Assembly: GCA_034387635.1 (NCBI GenBank)
Contig: JAOANU010000003.1
Location: forward strand, 1,364,001-1,428,000
Length of the DNA: 64,000 nt
Reading direction: 5' to 3'
Source of the DNA: Rhodosporidiobolus odoratus
Taxonomy: Eukaryota > Basidiomycota > Microbotryomycetes > Sporidiobolales > Sporidiobolaceae
Shown: piece after piece, positions 39,824 to 50,635 of the stretch
Position numbering within the stretch: the first letter of the stretch is position 1
Layout: each line of letters begins with the position of its first letter
Made by a program: the position numbers and the translations under genes
Notes under the pieces: generated by a model
The model's input: only the letters and a program-made list of their open reading frames with translations
Databases searched by the model: none
Told to the model about the DNA's origin: nothing

Positions 39824-42800
39824 ATGTCCCATCGCGACAGCGCCGGCCTCCTCGCGTCAGGCGCAAAGATGCACAAGCTGCACAAGCGGGCACGCGCAAC
39901 ACCGACAGAGAGTGACACGGCATCGGCAGAGGCGGCTACTTCCACGAGAGCGAAAAAAGGTGCGTGCCGGGATTGTCTCTCGCAGCCTTCGACGCGACTT
40001 CCGCTTGGCTGACCTCCTACACCGCTCTCAGGATCGACGAAGACTACGGCCGCTCGGGCGAGTGCGTCCGTGGTGGACGATGATGTCTCGTCCGGGTCTT
40101 TTCAGTCCGTTCTTCTCCGTTTCTACCGCCCTGAGCCTATTCACGGGCCATTTCTGTGGACCCCTCCCTGACGTCCTACATCCGTGTGTACAGACTCGGC
40201 GCCGCTGCTACCGGTATGGCCACCAAGCTCGTCGGCAACTCTCCGCCCACCCGATCTCGCGAGCTCAACACGGTCGATTCGGCTGCTTACAGCGTCTCCT
40301 TCGCTTCTCAACAAAGCGGCAGCGTATCTTCCGCCTCTATCGCCGTCAACGCAGCCAATGCTTCGTCGTCCGCTGCCGCCGGCACTCCTCTCTCCCAAAC
40401 CACCCTTATCGCCATCATCGCAGGCGCCGCTGGTGGTGGTGCTATTCTCCTCCTCATCATCGGATGGTGCTGCTGGAAGCGGATTAAAGCGAAGAAGGAG
40501 CGGGAGGCAAGCTGGTCAAGCGCACCACCGGCAGCACACATTCTCGCTTTCGACAGCGGAAAAGGCAGCGAGGCGTCGGAGAGCACGGTTTCGTTGGCGA
40601 AGAATGCCGGGTATCCCGCCGGTTTTGCTGGAGCAGGAGGAAACGAGTGGGCTGCTCAGTCGTCGACTAGCCTTGCACAGTCTTTCGTGGATGAAAAGAA
40701 CGGCGCTTTCCAGCAGCCTCCCTTCGCCTCAGCTCCGAGTCAACATCGCAATCTCGACGCAGCCCGAGCCGAGCTCTTCGCCGCCCCACTCAGGAGCACC
40801 ACTCCGGCAAGCTTGACTCCTGCGGCGGGACCGCAAGGTCACCAACGGATGCCGACCGACGCTCACAGTGAGGCGGAGGTGATTTCCTTCTCGGGGAACC
40901 CACGGTCGCAAGCTCAGTACCCGCCTACGAGCAGCATCTACCCTCCCTCCACCTTCAATGGGGACGGTGGGTTAAGCCCGAGCCCATCCCTGCAGAGGAT
41001 GGCACCCACCCCGCCGCCTTCTTTTCCTCCTCCTTCCCCTCAACCTCGACCGCCTATGGCGCCTCATCCCGGACCTCAGCCCTCCGACTACCCCCCTCAC
41101 TTTCAAACTCTACAGCGGTACCCTGTCCAGCAGTTTGCGCCTCAGCGATACCCGCCGCAGCAGTTGCCTCCCCAGCATTTCCACCACCCTCAGAACCCTC
41201 AACCTCCTCACCCTCCTCACCACCACCAGCCTCTCAACGGCGTTCCCGTCGGCCCGCAGTCAGTCTTTGCCCCTGCACGGCCGCCAAGGCCAAATCAAGC
41301 TTCTGCAGCGATCTCGTCGCCGCAGAGACAGGCTGAAGAGCAGGAGGAGGAGCAAGGCGGCTTTATGGACGTTATGACGGGGCGAGTGCGCGAAGAGAGC
41401 GCGGGAGAACAGGAGGAGGCTCGGCGAAGAAAGAAAGATACGATTGCTGGATTGGCGGACGCTTACGGCGGAGGCGGAGAAGAACATTGGGGTGCGCTTC
41501 CTGTTCTTCTTCTTCCTGTTCTTCCTCTCACTGCGCAGTCCCCCTTACTGACCATGATTTCCTGATCTAGGCGACGTCGATCTTGCTGCCGCCGGTGCAC
41601 CTCAGCCCAAGCCGGTGCTGCAGCCCACCGCATCCAGCCGTACCCCTCCAGCCGCGACATCCAACGCCTCCCGAACGGAGCCCACCGCTTCTTCCTCCCC
41701 CCTGCCTCCGTCCTCTGGTCCCGCTCCCCCCTCAAATATCTATACGCGACTCTCCGCGTCGTCTCGAAACCCGCAATCCACCCGAATCGACTCCCAGCCT
41801 CTCCGGGAACTCGAGTCCTACATGCGTAGCATGCCCGGCGGTCGCATGTCCGAGGCGTCCAACTTTAGCAGCGTCTTCAACTTGTCGCTGGGGCCAAACC
41901 GGACGAGTGACGCCTCCTCTTTCGTGCCGACGACCGCACCGCTCGCAATGCCTCGAAGGCCTGAACCGGCGGTTCCAGCCTCGGGGTCCAAGGATAGCCT
42001 GACCGTCATTCCCGGATCGGCGGGTCAGCACAGCCCGTACGGCGCCACCGATCGGTATCAGCAGTCGATCTATTCCGCTGCGGGAGAAGTGGGCGAACTT
42101 AGTTTTGCTGGAAGCAGCCCGACAAAGATGCGGAACCAAGCCGCGGGGGGCTTGAGTCCTTCGAGCTCTCTAAATCCGATGGGCACGCCTTGGAGTGTAA
42201 GGACAAGCCCGCTTGCAATTCCAGAGGAGGAGGAAGAGGAGGTAGGCGACGAGTCGACCCAACCATTCTCCATCACGCATTCCCTGCCTTTGTCATCCTC
42301 TTACCGCCCTCCTCCCCCTGCACCTCTCCGACTCGCCCGCAACGCCTCCCCCGCCAACCGTCCAGGCCCATCACCCAACCTTCTTTCGGCCTCCTCCGCT
42401 TCTTTCCCTCTGCCCCCCAGCGAAGCCGACGCCAACGAGCTCCCCTCGCTCACCATGTCCGCCGCCGAGCGCGACGTCCTCCAGCAACTCGGTCTGCCTA
42501 GCCCGAACCCGAGCGGCCCGAATTCTTCCATCTTCGCCTCGACCAGCTCAGCCGCGACCGGCCAGCCCTACCCTGGTGTCAACAACGGCTACAGCCCTGC
42601 TCCGACGCCTGAGCTCACTCGATCCATCTCCGGTTCGTCTGGAGAAGGAGGGGACGGCAGCGACTCGAGCGAGCTCAACACGCCCAACACATCGCAATTT
42701 GCAACGCGTCCCTCCGGCGCTTCTTACCTCGACGTGCTCCCTTCGCCCTCCCCGTCGCCTTCTCCTTCGCCCTCGCTCGGAGTCAATGGCGGGAAGACCT

Positions 42801-42967
42801 TCCTCTCTCCGACTCTCGGCTCGCCCCCCCTCAATGGTAAGCAACAAGGGGCGTTCCTCGACCCTCTCTCGGCGGGCGGGTTCGAGAGTTTGTCGGCGAT
42901 GGCGGCGCAACACCAGGATCCGAATTATCGGAGCGCGACGCTGAGTATTTATGGTATGTATGACTAG
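39824..42967 (+). CDS. Single-pass membrane protein with long Ser/Pro/Gln-rich tail
   Basis: One hydrophobic segment (TTLIAIIAGAAGGGAILLLI, near 40404-40463) is followed by IGWCCWKRIKAKKERE, a positive-inside stop-transfer. Before it are Ser/Ala/Thr-rich repeats (SSASIAVNAANASSSAAAGT), as in cell-wall or stress-sensor ectodomains. After it, some 800 residues are Pro/Gln/Ser-rich (PPSFPPPSPQPRPPMAPHPG, HHPQNPQPPHPPHHHQP). This shape fits fungal WSC/MID2/SKG6-like sensors, but I see no conserved cysteine domain, so no family is assigned. ATG 39824 gives MSHRDSAGLLASGAKMHKLH, which is not a clear signal peptide. The N-terminal exon joins around 40060-40160 are unresolved. An intron after GGGGEEHW is clear; the stop is at 42967. 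Confidence 0.6.
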
Positions 42968-44253
42968 AAGGCGGAGCTTAGGGTGGGCTCACTCGAGGAG
43001 TTCAGGCGAGTTTTGTGTTCGATTTTGGCTAGTTTATCCTCTTCGTTCTCTCTCTCTACTCTTGTTGCGTCATCTTTTGCAGTGCCTCTGACCCTTTATC
43101 TCTCTCTTGTCGGGTGCGTCGTCTGTCGCGCCGTCGCCTAATCTACCCAAGCGCGTGTAGCTCGTTTTCTGTTCTTTGCAAACCTTGAACCGTCTACTCT
43201 CAGCCCTGAACTGTGTCAGTCCCCGCGAACGTGAGCACGGGAAGGTAGGTAGTCTCCTGGGTACTGCGGTGAAACGTGTGGCGGATTGCAAGAACCACAG
43301 TAGGTCCATCAGTCGCAGGAGGAAGAGCTCATTGAACCAGTTTGTGGGGCTCAAGGCTTTTCGGGCAGCTCGTCGGGTCTGGATCGTACGAGTTCCGACG
43401 GGATATGCCAGAGTGAAGCTTACGGCCGCAGGAAAGCGTTCGAGTTCAGGCACACTTCGCCAGTACTCTCGGGTCGCTGCGGTGAAGACATTCAGGGAGA
43501 GCACGGAACGAAAAATTTAACCGTCGTACGTACTGTGAGAACATGCAGCTGGAAGGCACGATCTGAAGATGCAGGGGAAAAGGCACAAATATCAGCAAGA
43601 CTGCCGGTCGAAAGGTGCGGGAGGCGGAACGGAAAACGTACGTCTCGCCAGGTTTGGCCTTCCACGTGCAGCCCCCCATTCTTCTGACTTCCCGCACTGA
43701 GTCACTGTTCAGTCTCGAGTTGCATTGGCCTACTTGCGGTGGGCGGCGAACAATCAGCAGGGGTCGTTCAAAGGGGAAAGACGCACCAGACAGGGATACC
43801 GCGCAACATCCTCGCGCAGGCGACGAAGCTGACGATCCGTCATAGTGTGTGTGTAGTTGAACGGCACAGCGCGCAAGCAAAGAGCGTAGGAGGCAAATGA
43901 AGCAGATATTGAGAGAACTGAGCATACAGGCGTGTGAACGACTGCAGCCATTGTTCTTCTTGGTACAGCCCGCGGTCGAGAGGTAGTAGTGGAAGCAACT
44001 GACAAGGGCCGAGCGAGCATGAAGAACGAGACAGGGAAAGCGAGCAAAGAAGGAAGTGAGCAAAGAAGGCATGAGGACGGAAGAAAGAGAAAAGCCAGAC
44101 GGACAGTTGCGGATCTTCGAGCAGAACCGAAGTGGAGAGTAGGCGCAAAAGGTCAGCTCGATTAATCCCTCTGTGCTAAGCCCGCCCTTCACTTCACACT
44201 CCCGCTTCGACCACCTTGACCTTCTCAAGTCGGACTAAAAAGACCGCATCACC
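42968..44253. other. Intergenic region, 1.3 kb, convergent
   Basis: It lies between the stops of the membrane protein (+) and the coiled-coil gene (-). It includes T-rich 3' flank sequence. A possible tiny spliced minus-strand gene beginning MTDRQLRRLREDVARYP at 43843 was considered but does not splice cleanly. Confidence 0.4.
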
Positions 44254-46279
44254 TCAGCTCGACTTGCCCTGCTGCAATATACCCTTGTTCGGGTTGGGCT
44301 TAAACATTTGCCTGGTCTCGAGCTCACGCTGACGGTCACGTGCGGACATGGTAACGGCGCGGGTGATGTGGGAGTTGCCGCTCGGGGTACTGCGAGCGTC
44401 CAAAACGAGCTGCCATGAGTCGCCACCGGGGGAGGAGAGGGACCTGGGGACAGTAACATGGAGAATGAGCAAGAAAGCCGGGCGGCGGAGGTGGGCAAGC
44501 CAAGAGTAAGGAACGGACCTGCTCATGCTTCTGGTCTGCTCAGCCGCACCGCTGCTCTGGCCAGCAATCTGCTGTGTCTTGAGGGCGCCCGCCTGTCTAA
44601 TCTGTGTCCCTGGAGAGGTCTGCACATGGCGAGCAAGTCGCGCGAAGCCCGGCGAAAGGGAGCTTCCGAAGAGACTTGCTAAAGGGCCGGTCGAGGGCGG
44701 GTCGCGCGGCAAGTAGTCGACGCTGCGGACTACGCTAGTCAGCCTGAAGAGTATATCGTAGTGCGAGAGGAGGGTCAATGGCGAACTTACATGGTGACGT
44801 TCTCTCCGACACTTGCCTCGATTTGCCCCAGCGCTTGGTCGGAGTCCGCGAGATCTGCCCGCACTGCTAGCACCTCCGCGAGACTCTCGATACCAGCGAG
44901 ATATATCGCTTGGCAGGAGGGGTTCGAAGCGAAGAACTGCAGCAGATAGGCGGCGTGCAACATGGGCGTTTCCGGTTGGCAGAGCCCTGTGTCGACAGGA
45001 GGATAGGCGAATACTTCGTCAGCACTGTCTATCGCATCTGTGCGATCATGATGATGCTGGATGAGAGAGGCGTACCGAGATCAAGTACAAAATTGCTGCT
45101 TGTGTTGCAGAAGCCGCCGATGAAGTGTTCATAGGTGGAGGGCACTCTGTTATGTACAGTCGAGCTTGTTCAGGACGAAGGGAACGGCCAGAACACTGAG
45201 ACCGGAGGCTCACGCGATGACCTCGTGCCTTACAAGTAGCTCAGCGAGTTTTTTGCGAGGATGTAGCAGGTAAACTGACATTTCGAGGTTACCGAGAAGC
45301 TGATCGCGAGCTGCAGAACAAGAGGTCAGTCTGGCAGGTCCAGGGCAAAGATGAGCTGGCGGACCGGTTATCCAATGCTCCACCTCGCTTCTGCAAACAT
45401 GCGCGAGAAAAGTCAGGGTTAGGTGGAACTAGTAGAAGAGCCAGAGGGGACTTGCCTAATCGTCGCTGCCGCTGTTATCCCGCCAGCCTTGCCCAGCCGA
45501 ATCAGCCCGTCGGCGAAGGGTGCTCTGAATCTGGTAGTGCGATAGACAAGGTCAATAGTAATATAGACGGTGCGAGGTCACGTCGGTGCATGCGACGCTG
45601 CATTGACTCGAGGAAGCACGCACCCGTTGATCAGGACAAGCGCTTTCGGAGGACCGCTTCCCCAAGACTTGCGCGGACGAGGAGCGATGCCAATCTGCTG
45701 TTGACGCTCGGCCAATTCAGCCAGCTGAGAATGTCCGTTCTCGAGCTGCTGGGCGAGTTCCTCCTCAAGTGTGAGGGCTTCGCTGTGCGCCTGGGCAGTA
45801 GTGCCCGTCAGAGGTCGACCTGTGCTGAATAACCATCAAGCGAGGGATCGTCGTACCCTTTGCTGGTCCAGTGCGGTGTATTTGGTTTTCTCAAGCTGAT
45901 CCTCCCTTCCCACCTTTTCCGCAGCGATTTCGCTTGCCTGACCGGCCTGATCATCCCCGCCGATACTTGAGGCTTTTGCGATCTCGAACTGTTCGTTCTT
46001 AACCGTGGCTATTTCTTCGCCGAGTTTGGCTTGATTGCCGAGAAGAGCAACGCCGAGGTCGTCGATATTTCGCCAAAGCCTGCAGCGATGAGCGAGTCAA
46101 GTCTCAAATGAACGCATCAGGCTAAGGGAGGGTACTCACCGATCAAACTGTAAGGGAAGAGGGAGGAAAAGTCAATTGAGCGAAGACGAGCGGAGATGCG
46201 AGAAACTCACTTCAGCGGCACAGTCACTGACAAAGGGGTCAACGATGGCTAGGGGTGTCTGAGAAGCTACGGAGTCCAT
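44254..46279 (-). CDS. Unrecognised multi-exon coiled-coil protein
   Basis: About ten small minus-strand exons join into one frame from ATG 46279 (MDSVASQTPLAIVDPFVSDC). Segments in order are LWRNIDDLGVALLGNQAKLG with EEIATVKNEQFEIAKASS, a Glu/Gln-rich coiled coil (SEALTLEEELAQQLENGHSQ, LAELAERQQQIGIAPRPRKS), APFADGLIRLGKAGGITAAA, a WITARDQLLGNLEM piece, then PSTYEHFIGGFCNTSSNFVL, LGLCQPETPMLHAAYLLQFF, and a polar end (SARDRQRELETRQMFKPNPN) with stop at 44254. About 440 residues, no membrane segment. The exon count is high and several exons are under 60 nt. I do not recognise the family. Confidence 0.55.
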
Positions 46280-46707
46280 CTTGATGCAAGCAAACCTAAG
46301 GTACGAGCTTGTGGGGGGGAGAAAGAGGAAGGGAAGAAGGAAAGAATCAAAATAAGGGAGTTCCGAGGGAAAGGAGGCAGGGCCAAGCGCCTTTTAAATG
46401 AAGAACATGCAAGAAATCACTACAGATGTCATCAGCAGAGCGCTGAATACGCTGAACGTAAGAACGGGCATGCGGCGCCTACAGCGCAAGTTTGGTTCGC
46501 CGGCTGAATGCCTGGTAGCCCACTATGTACCATCACTCTTACCTCTTGCGTCCCGTGCACGTGCGAGAGTGACCCGTAGTATGATAGTGTGGTGTCCCGT
46601 GACTGGGGCGACCGCTCCTTACCCGCCAGCACAGAGTCGCAAATGCGCTTCGGAAGAAAACGCGAAGCCGAACGAGGAAAGGGCCACAGTGTGGGATGTG
46701 AAGGCTG

Positions 46708-47151
46708 TTACGCTAGCGACGAGACGAGCACCAAGCAGTCAATCCAGCCCGTGCTGCAGTCAAGCAGTGCAAAGGGAGAGCTGACGACCTTGGCTGACAG
46801 CGAAGCAGATAATTGAACAAACGTGAGGGGTAAGCCGGCAGGGTCGAGGAATAGAAGCTGGAGGGACGTCTCTAGAGATAAGAAAGCCATTGGAGGCCAG
46901 TCTTGCACTCTGTGACAGACGATCAGGCGCCAGATGAACGCAGGACCGGCGGTGCAGGGAGTGACTCACTTCTGCTGCCAGCTCTTCTGCCTGACCCGCC
47001 TCGGACTTCGCACAGGTAATCCCTCCGCCGCGAGCAGCCGACCGACTGGCGTCCCTGGAGTCCTTGCCATGCCGTTCTGTTCGCCCAACGCCCTCCTCGA
47101 ATGAATTGCTGAGTGACGGGAGGGAGTGGTCGACACAATGTTCGACGCCAT
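46708..47151 (-). CDS. Possible small two-exon gene, low support
   Basis: ATG 47151 opens MASNIVSTTPSRHSAIHSRR, then a basic stretch ending RRVRQKSWQQK at a GTGAGT donor. Downstream, a frame with DWPPMAFLSLETSLQLLFLD and a PAGLPLTFVQLSASL piece runs to a stop at 46708. Joined they would give about 125 residues, basic then hydrophobic. The acceptor is not certain and no family was recognised. It overlaps the 5' part of a candidate on the other strand. Confidence 0.3.
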
Positions 47152-47213
47152 GGTGTGAGCTGGCGCTTGCAGGGCGGTATATCGAGGTGTACTGCGACGA
47201 CTTGCACGAAGAG

Positions 47214-47646
47214 ATGTTCCGATTACAGGTATACGAGGAGTGTGAGCTGAAATTGAAGAGGGAAAAGGACAAGGTCGTCTTTTGGCTTTCGTCTACGCCG
47301 CTGCTCTCGACGATTCTCTGGCTGAATCAAATCAATCGAAGCTTCTGGATACCGACAACATGGACGCACCAGCTCTAGCCGACGCGAGTCAGATGTCGGC
47401 GCAGGAGAGGAGGCGACTTTTCCGGAAGACTTGGCCACGCAAAAGCGCTACGAAGCGTTCTTGCAAGCTCAGGCGGGAATGTCAAAGGATTACTACACTG
47501 TGCGCTCTGCCCTTTCCAGTTCCCTGAACATGTGGCCGCGGCTGATGCTGATGCACCGTGCGTCTCGACAGGTCTTTTTCGGTCAACTCGACAATTTTAA
47601 CAGCACAAGCAAGCTCTTCTCGGAACTGGCGACCGAGGGAGCGTAG
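47214..47646 (+). CDS. Possible small coiled-coil gene, frame not fully resolved
   Basis: Plus-strand pieces look coding: MFRLQVYEECELKLKREKDK from ATG 47214, LLDTDNMDAPALADASQM in the next segment, and PEDLATQKRYEAFLQAQAG with MSKDYYT, joined by a clean intron (GTGCGC...CGACAG) to VFFGQLDNFNSTSKLFSELA ending EGA at 47646. The second and third pieces are in different frames with no intron of normal size between them near 47395-47410. Either a splice form was missed or there is a one-base difference. No family assigned; short, acidic and helical in style. Confidence 0.35.
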
Positions 47647-48115
47647 TCTTGCGTCGAGCCGTACTGCCATGCCGTTAGAGACATGACGGGCTTGCAACCT
47701 ACGTCCTATGTCCTCTGTCCCCCGCATACGGCTCACGCAGGCGAACGGTAGCATTCTGTTCCGCCCATATGCTCGCGCGTTGTGCGAGCGGACTGCCTGC
47801 TGTTCGGAGCTTGCCCATCAGTTGTGCACGTCCCGCCGCGTTGTGAGTGATCGACGTCGGAAGATGAAAAAAGAGAGGACTTCGGACTTTGTCTGCTGTT
47901 CTCGTGCCGACAGATTTTGCTGCTCGAGGTGCTTTGCGTCGGTCGACTTGACTTTAGCTTCGGCACGCTCACTGGTCGAGGCGGACTCTGATTGCATCAG
48001 TTGAAGGTTCCGAGACGCGCTCCGAATCTTGTTTGGCTTTCCTCTGTCACTCGGACTCTGCTTGATCGCTTATCAACGAGACACAGAGGCCAACAAGGTC
48101 TCTTCTCGCGCCACC
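47647..48115. other. Intergenic region upstream of the nucleotide-sugar transporter
   Basis: Promoter region of the transporter gene at 48116. Nothing else was recognised. Confidence 0.4.
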
Positions 48116-50291
48116 ATGGCCTCTACACCTGCGAGCGTGCTGGGTGTACCACTCTCACTCATCTCTCTCGTCACCCTCACCGTACAAAACAGCGCTCTCA
48201 CAATCGTACTACATTACGTGAGCACCTTCTGTCTCATAGTTCACGTGAGAGCATACTCACCGGGTATCTCTCCTACAGAGCCGAACTTCTGTACCGAAAG
48301 ATCGAATGTACAATGCCGCCTCCGCCGTCCTGCTTAACGAACTCCTCAAGGGCGCCATCTCCCTCTCTATCGCATTCCGGAATTCCGTACTCGCCGCGTC
48401 ATCACCAGTCTCGGCGCTTGAAAGGGGAGAATACTCCAAGTTGGAGTTGAACGATGGAGGCAAGCAGCGAAGAGGGAGCGGGAGCTTGATGAGCGGGACA
48501 GCAGGCGCGAGTATGTGGACACCCGAGAACGTGGTGCGAGGAGGGCGGAAGATGCTCACGGAGGTTTTCAGGTGAGGCATTTTCTCCGGGCCTTTTCATC
48601 CTGCAGCGGCTGAACATTCCGGATTTCCTTCTTCCTGTCTAACAGCAATGACTGCTGGAAACTGTCCATTCCAGCATGTCTCTATGTCATTCAGAACAAC
48701 GTAGGCATCTGTGCTCCTCTCGTCGAACTCGGCAGCCACTGAATAGGTTATATCCTGCAGCTACAATTCGTTGCCGCCTCCAACCTCGACGTCCCTACCT
48801 TCCAAGTCACCTACAACCTGAAGATCCTGACCACCGCTCTCTTTTCCGTACTCCTCCTGCGCCGCCGCCTCTCCGGACGAAAATGGTTCGCCTTGCTTTT
48901 CCTCGCCGCCGGTGTCGGGGTTGTTCAACTGCAATCGACGGCCGCAGCTGGAAGCAGCTCATCCCACGGCTCTCACGAGATGGACAAGTCGAAGGGCCTT
49001 CTCGCCGTTTTCTGCGCATGCATGACTTCCGGTCTCGCCGGCGTCTACTTCGAGATGGTCCTCAAGGGGAGCAAGGCCGACCTGTGGATCCGAAACGTTC
49101 AGCTCTCCATCTTCTCTCTTCTTCCTGCCGCCATGGCGGTCTTCGCACCGGGCATCTCTCTTACGGGCGGGCCATCAACGCCTAGTTCGATGGCGGAACA
49201 ACCGGTTTTTGCCAACTTCGGAGGATGGGCTTGGGCGGTCGTTCTCATCCAGGTGAGCTGGAGATACTTCTATATTTCCTTCCCACGGTACTAACGCTGT
49301 TATGCTCCGTCAGGTCTTCGGCGGGCTCGTCACGGCGCTCGTAATCCGGTACAGGTACGTCCCTGCTTATCGTTTTTCTTCCGTCCGACGCAAGCACTGA
49401 CTCGCGTCCCGCGCAGCGACAATATAATGAAAGGCTTCGCAACCTCCCTCGCCATCGTGCTATCCTTTTGCGCTGGAATCCTCCTGTTCGACTTCCAGGT
49501 TACCCTATCTTTCCTTGTTGGCACGATCATGGTCGTGACCAGTACGTATCTGTACAACTCTCCCGAAGGTAAGCTTCTTCTCCCTCCCGTCGCTCTCTTG
49601 CACGTTGAGCGCTGCAAGTGTGACTGTTCTGCATTGGCTGACTTCTTCCGCTTGTGCAGCTGCTCGTCGTGGCCTTACCAGCGCGGTACCTTCTCACCAC
49701 CCATCCACCCTTCCTTCACCTTCCGTTTCCAAGGGAAGCTTCACCCCACCGACCTCCTTCCCACCCTCTTCTGCCAACACCCACTCCTCCTACTCTTCCC
49801 ATTCCGCCCTTGCCGCCCTCCGCGCTTCAAGCGCCGCCACCTCCTCCACCTCTCCCAGTCTTTCCCTCAACGGCTCCGCGACCCCCACCTACGGCCGTCG
49901 ACCCAATCCTCAGCACCTTCCTCCTGGCGCTCAAACGCCCGATCATTCCGTTCAAGTCTTCGAAATGAACGCCAGCCCTCAACTGCATCAGCGACCCTTC
50001 GCCGCATCCGCACCTAGCAGTTCAGGAGTGGACAACCCCTACGTCACCCCCGCAGCCGCAGCTTCGGGCTTTTCTCGACCTCCCTCTGTACCGCCTTCTC
50101 CCAATCTCGCCAATGTGTACAACTCGACTTCGACCTTGTCGCCCAGGAGCAGTCCAGATGTTTCGAAACGAGCAAGCTGGGATGGCTACTCGAGTTCGAG
50201 GGCGTCGGGAACAGCACCGGGGTCACCTGATCCGGCAAAGAGGAAAGGAAGCCAGGCCTATGGGAGCGATGGGCAACCGAGGTGGTCTTGA
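48116..50291 (+). CDS. Nucleotide-sugar transporter, UDP-galactose type (SLC35A)
   Basis: A Golgi antiporter of UDP-sugar against UMP. The first membrane helix ends with SALTIVLHYSRTSVPKDRMY, followed by NAASAVLLNELLKGAISLSI, which is the SLC35A signature. Next come YVIQNNLQFVAASNLDVPTF, VTYNLKILTTALFSVLLLRR, a GLLAVFCACMTSGLAGVYFE helix, and a final block FGGLVTALVIRYSDNIMKGF with LSFLVGTIMVVTSTYLYN. Introns fall after LHY, VF, RNN, LIQ and near PE. After the last helix comes an unusual cytosolic tail of about 210 residues rich in Ser/Pro (HSALAALRASSAATSSTSPS and similar). Start ATG 48116, stop 50291, about 580 residues. Similarity to fission yeast Gms1 is from family knowledge, so the exact sugar is inferred. 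Confidence 0.88.
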
Positions 50292-50635
50292 CGTATATTG
50301 GCGGGCGCTGGGACTAGCTTGCTGTGCGAGCTTGCAATTTTGGTAAGGAAGTGCTTTTTATTCATCTCGTTTTTTGGTGTCCGGTTTCTTCCCCCTCGCT
50401 CTTGCGGAAGTAGGGAGTATTCACGACGCTGCAAATAGGCATCTTGGTACATTGCCGTCTTTCTCACGAGCACATTGAGTTTGGTGAGAAGAAAGCAGAT
50501 AAGAAGGCTGGCATGCCGTCGCATCATTGCGATGTGCATTGCGAAGATTAGGTAGAGTAAGGTACGTGGGCGTAAAGTGGATAGACAGCACAACAAACAA
50601 AGAGAAAGAGACCTCTATACAAAGCTGCACAACGC
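50292..50635. other. Convergent 3' flanks
   Basis: Intervening 3' UTR region between the transporter (+) and the CSC1/RSN1-type channel (-). No gene was seen. Confidence 0.4.

Noticed and set aside
43560..43843. Tiny spliced minus-strand gene starting MTDRQLRRLREDVARYP
   Set aside because: The best donor joins to a stop codon; only a weak GTCTGG donor gives an open frame, and no family is recognised.
43446..44228. 260-codon minus-strand open frame
   Set aside because: Composition is low-information and Cys/Ser-rich, it spans likely UTR, and it lacks conserved motifs.
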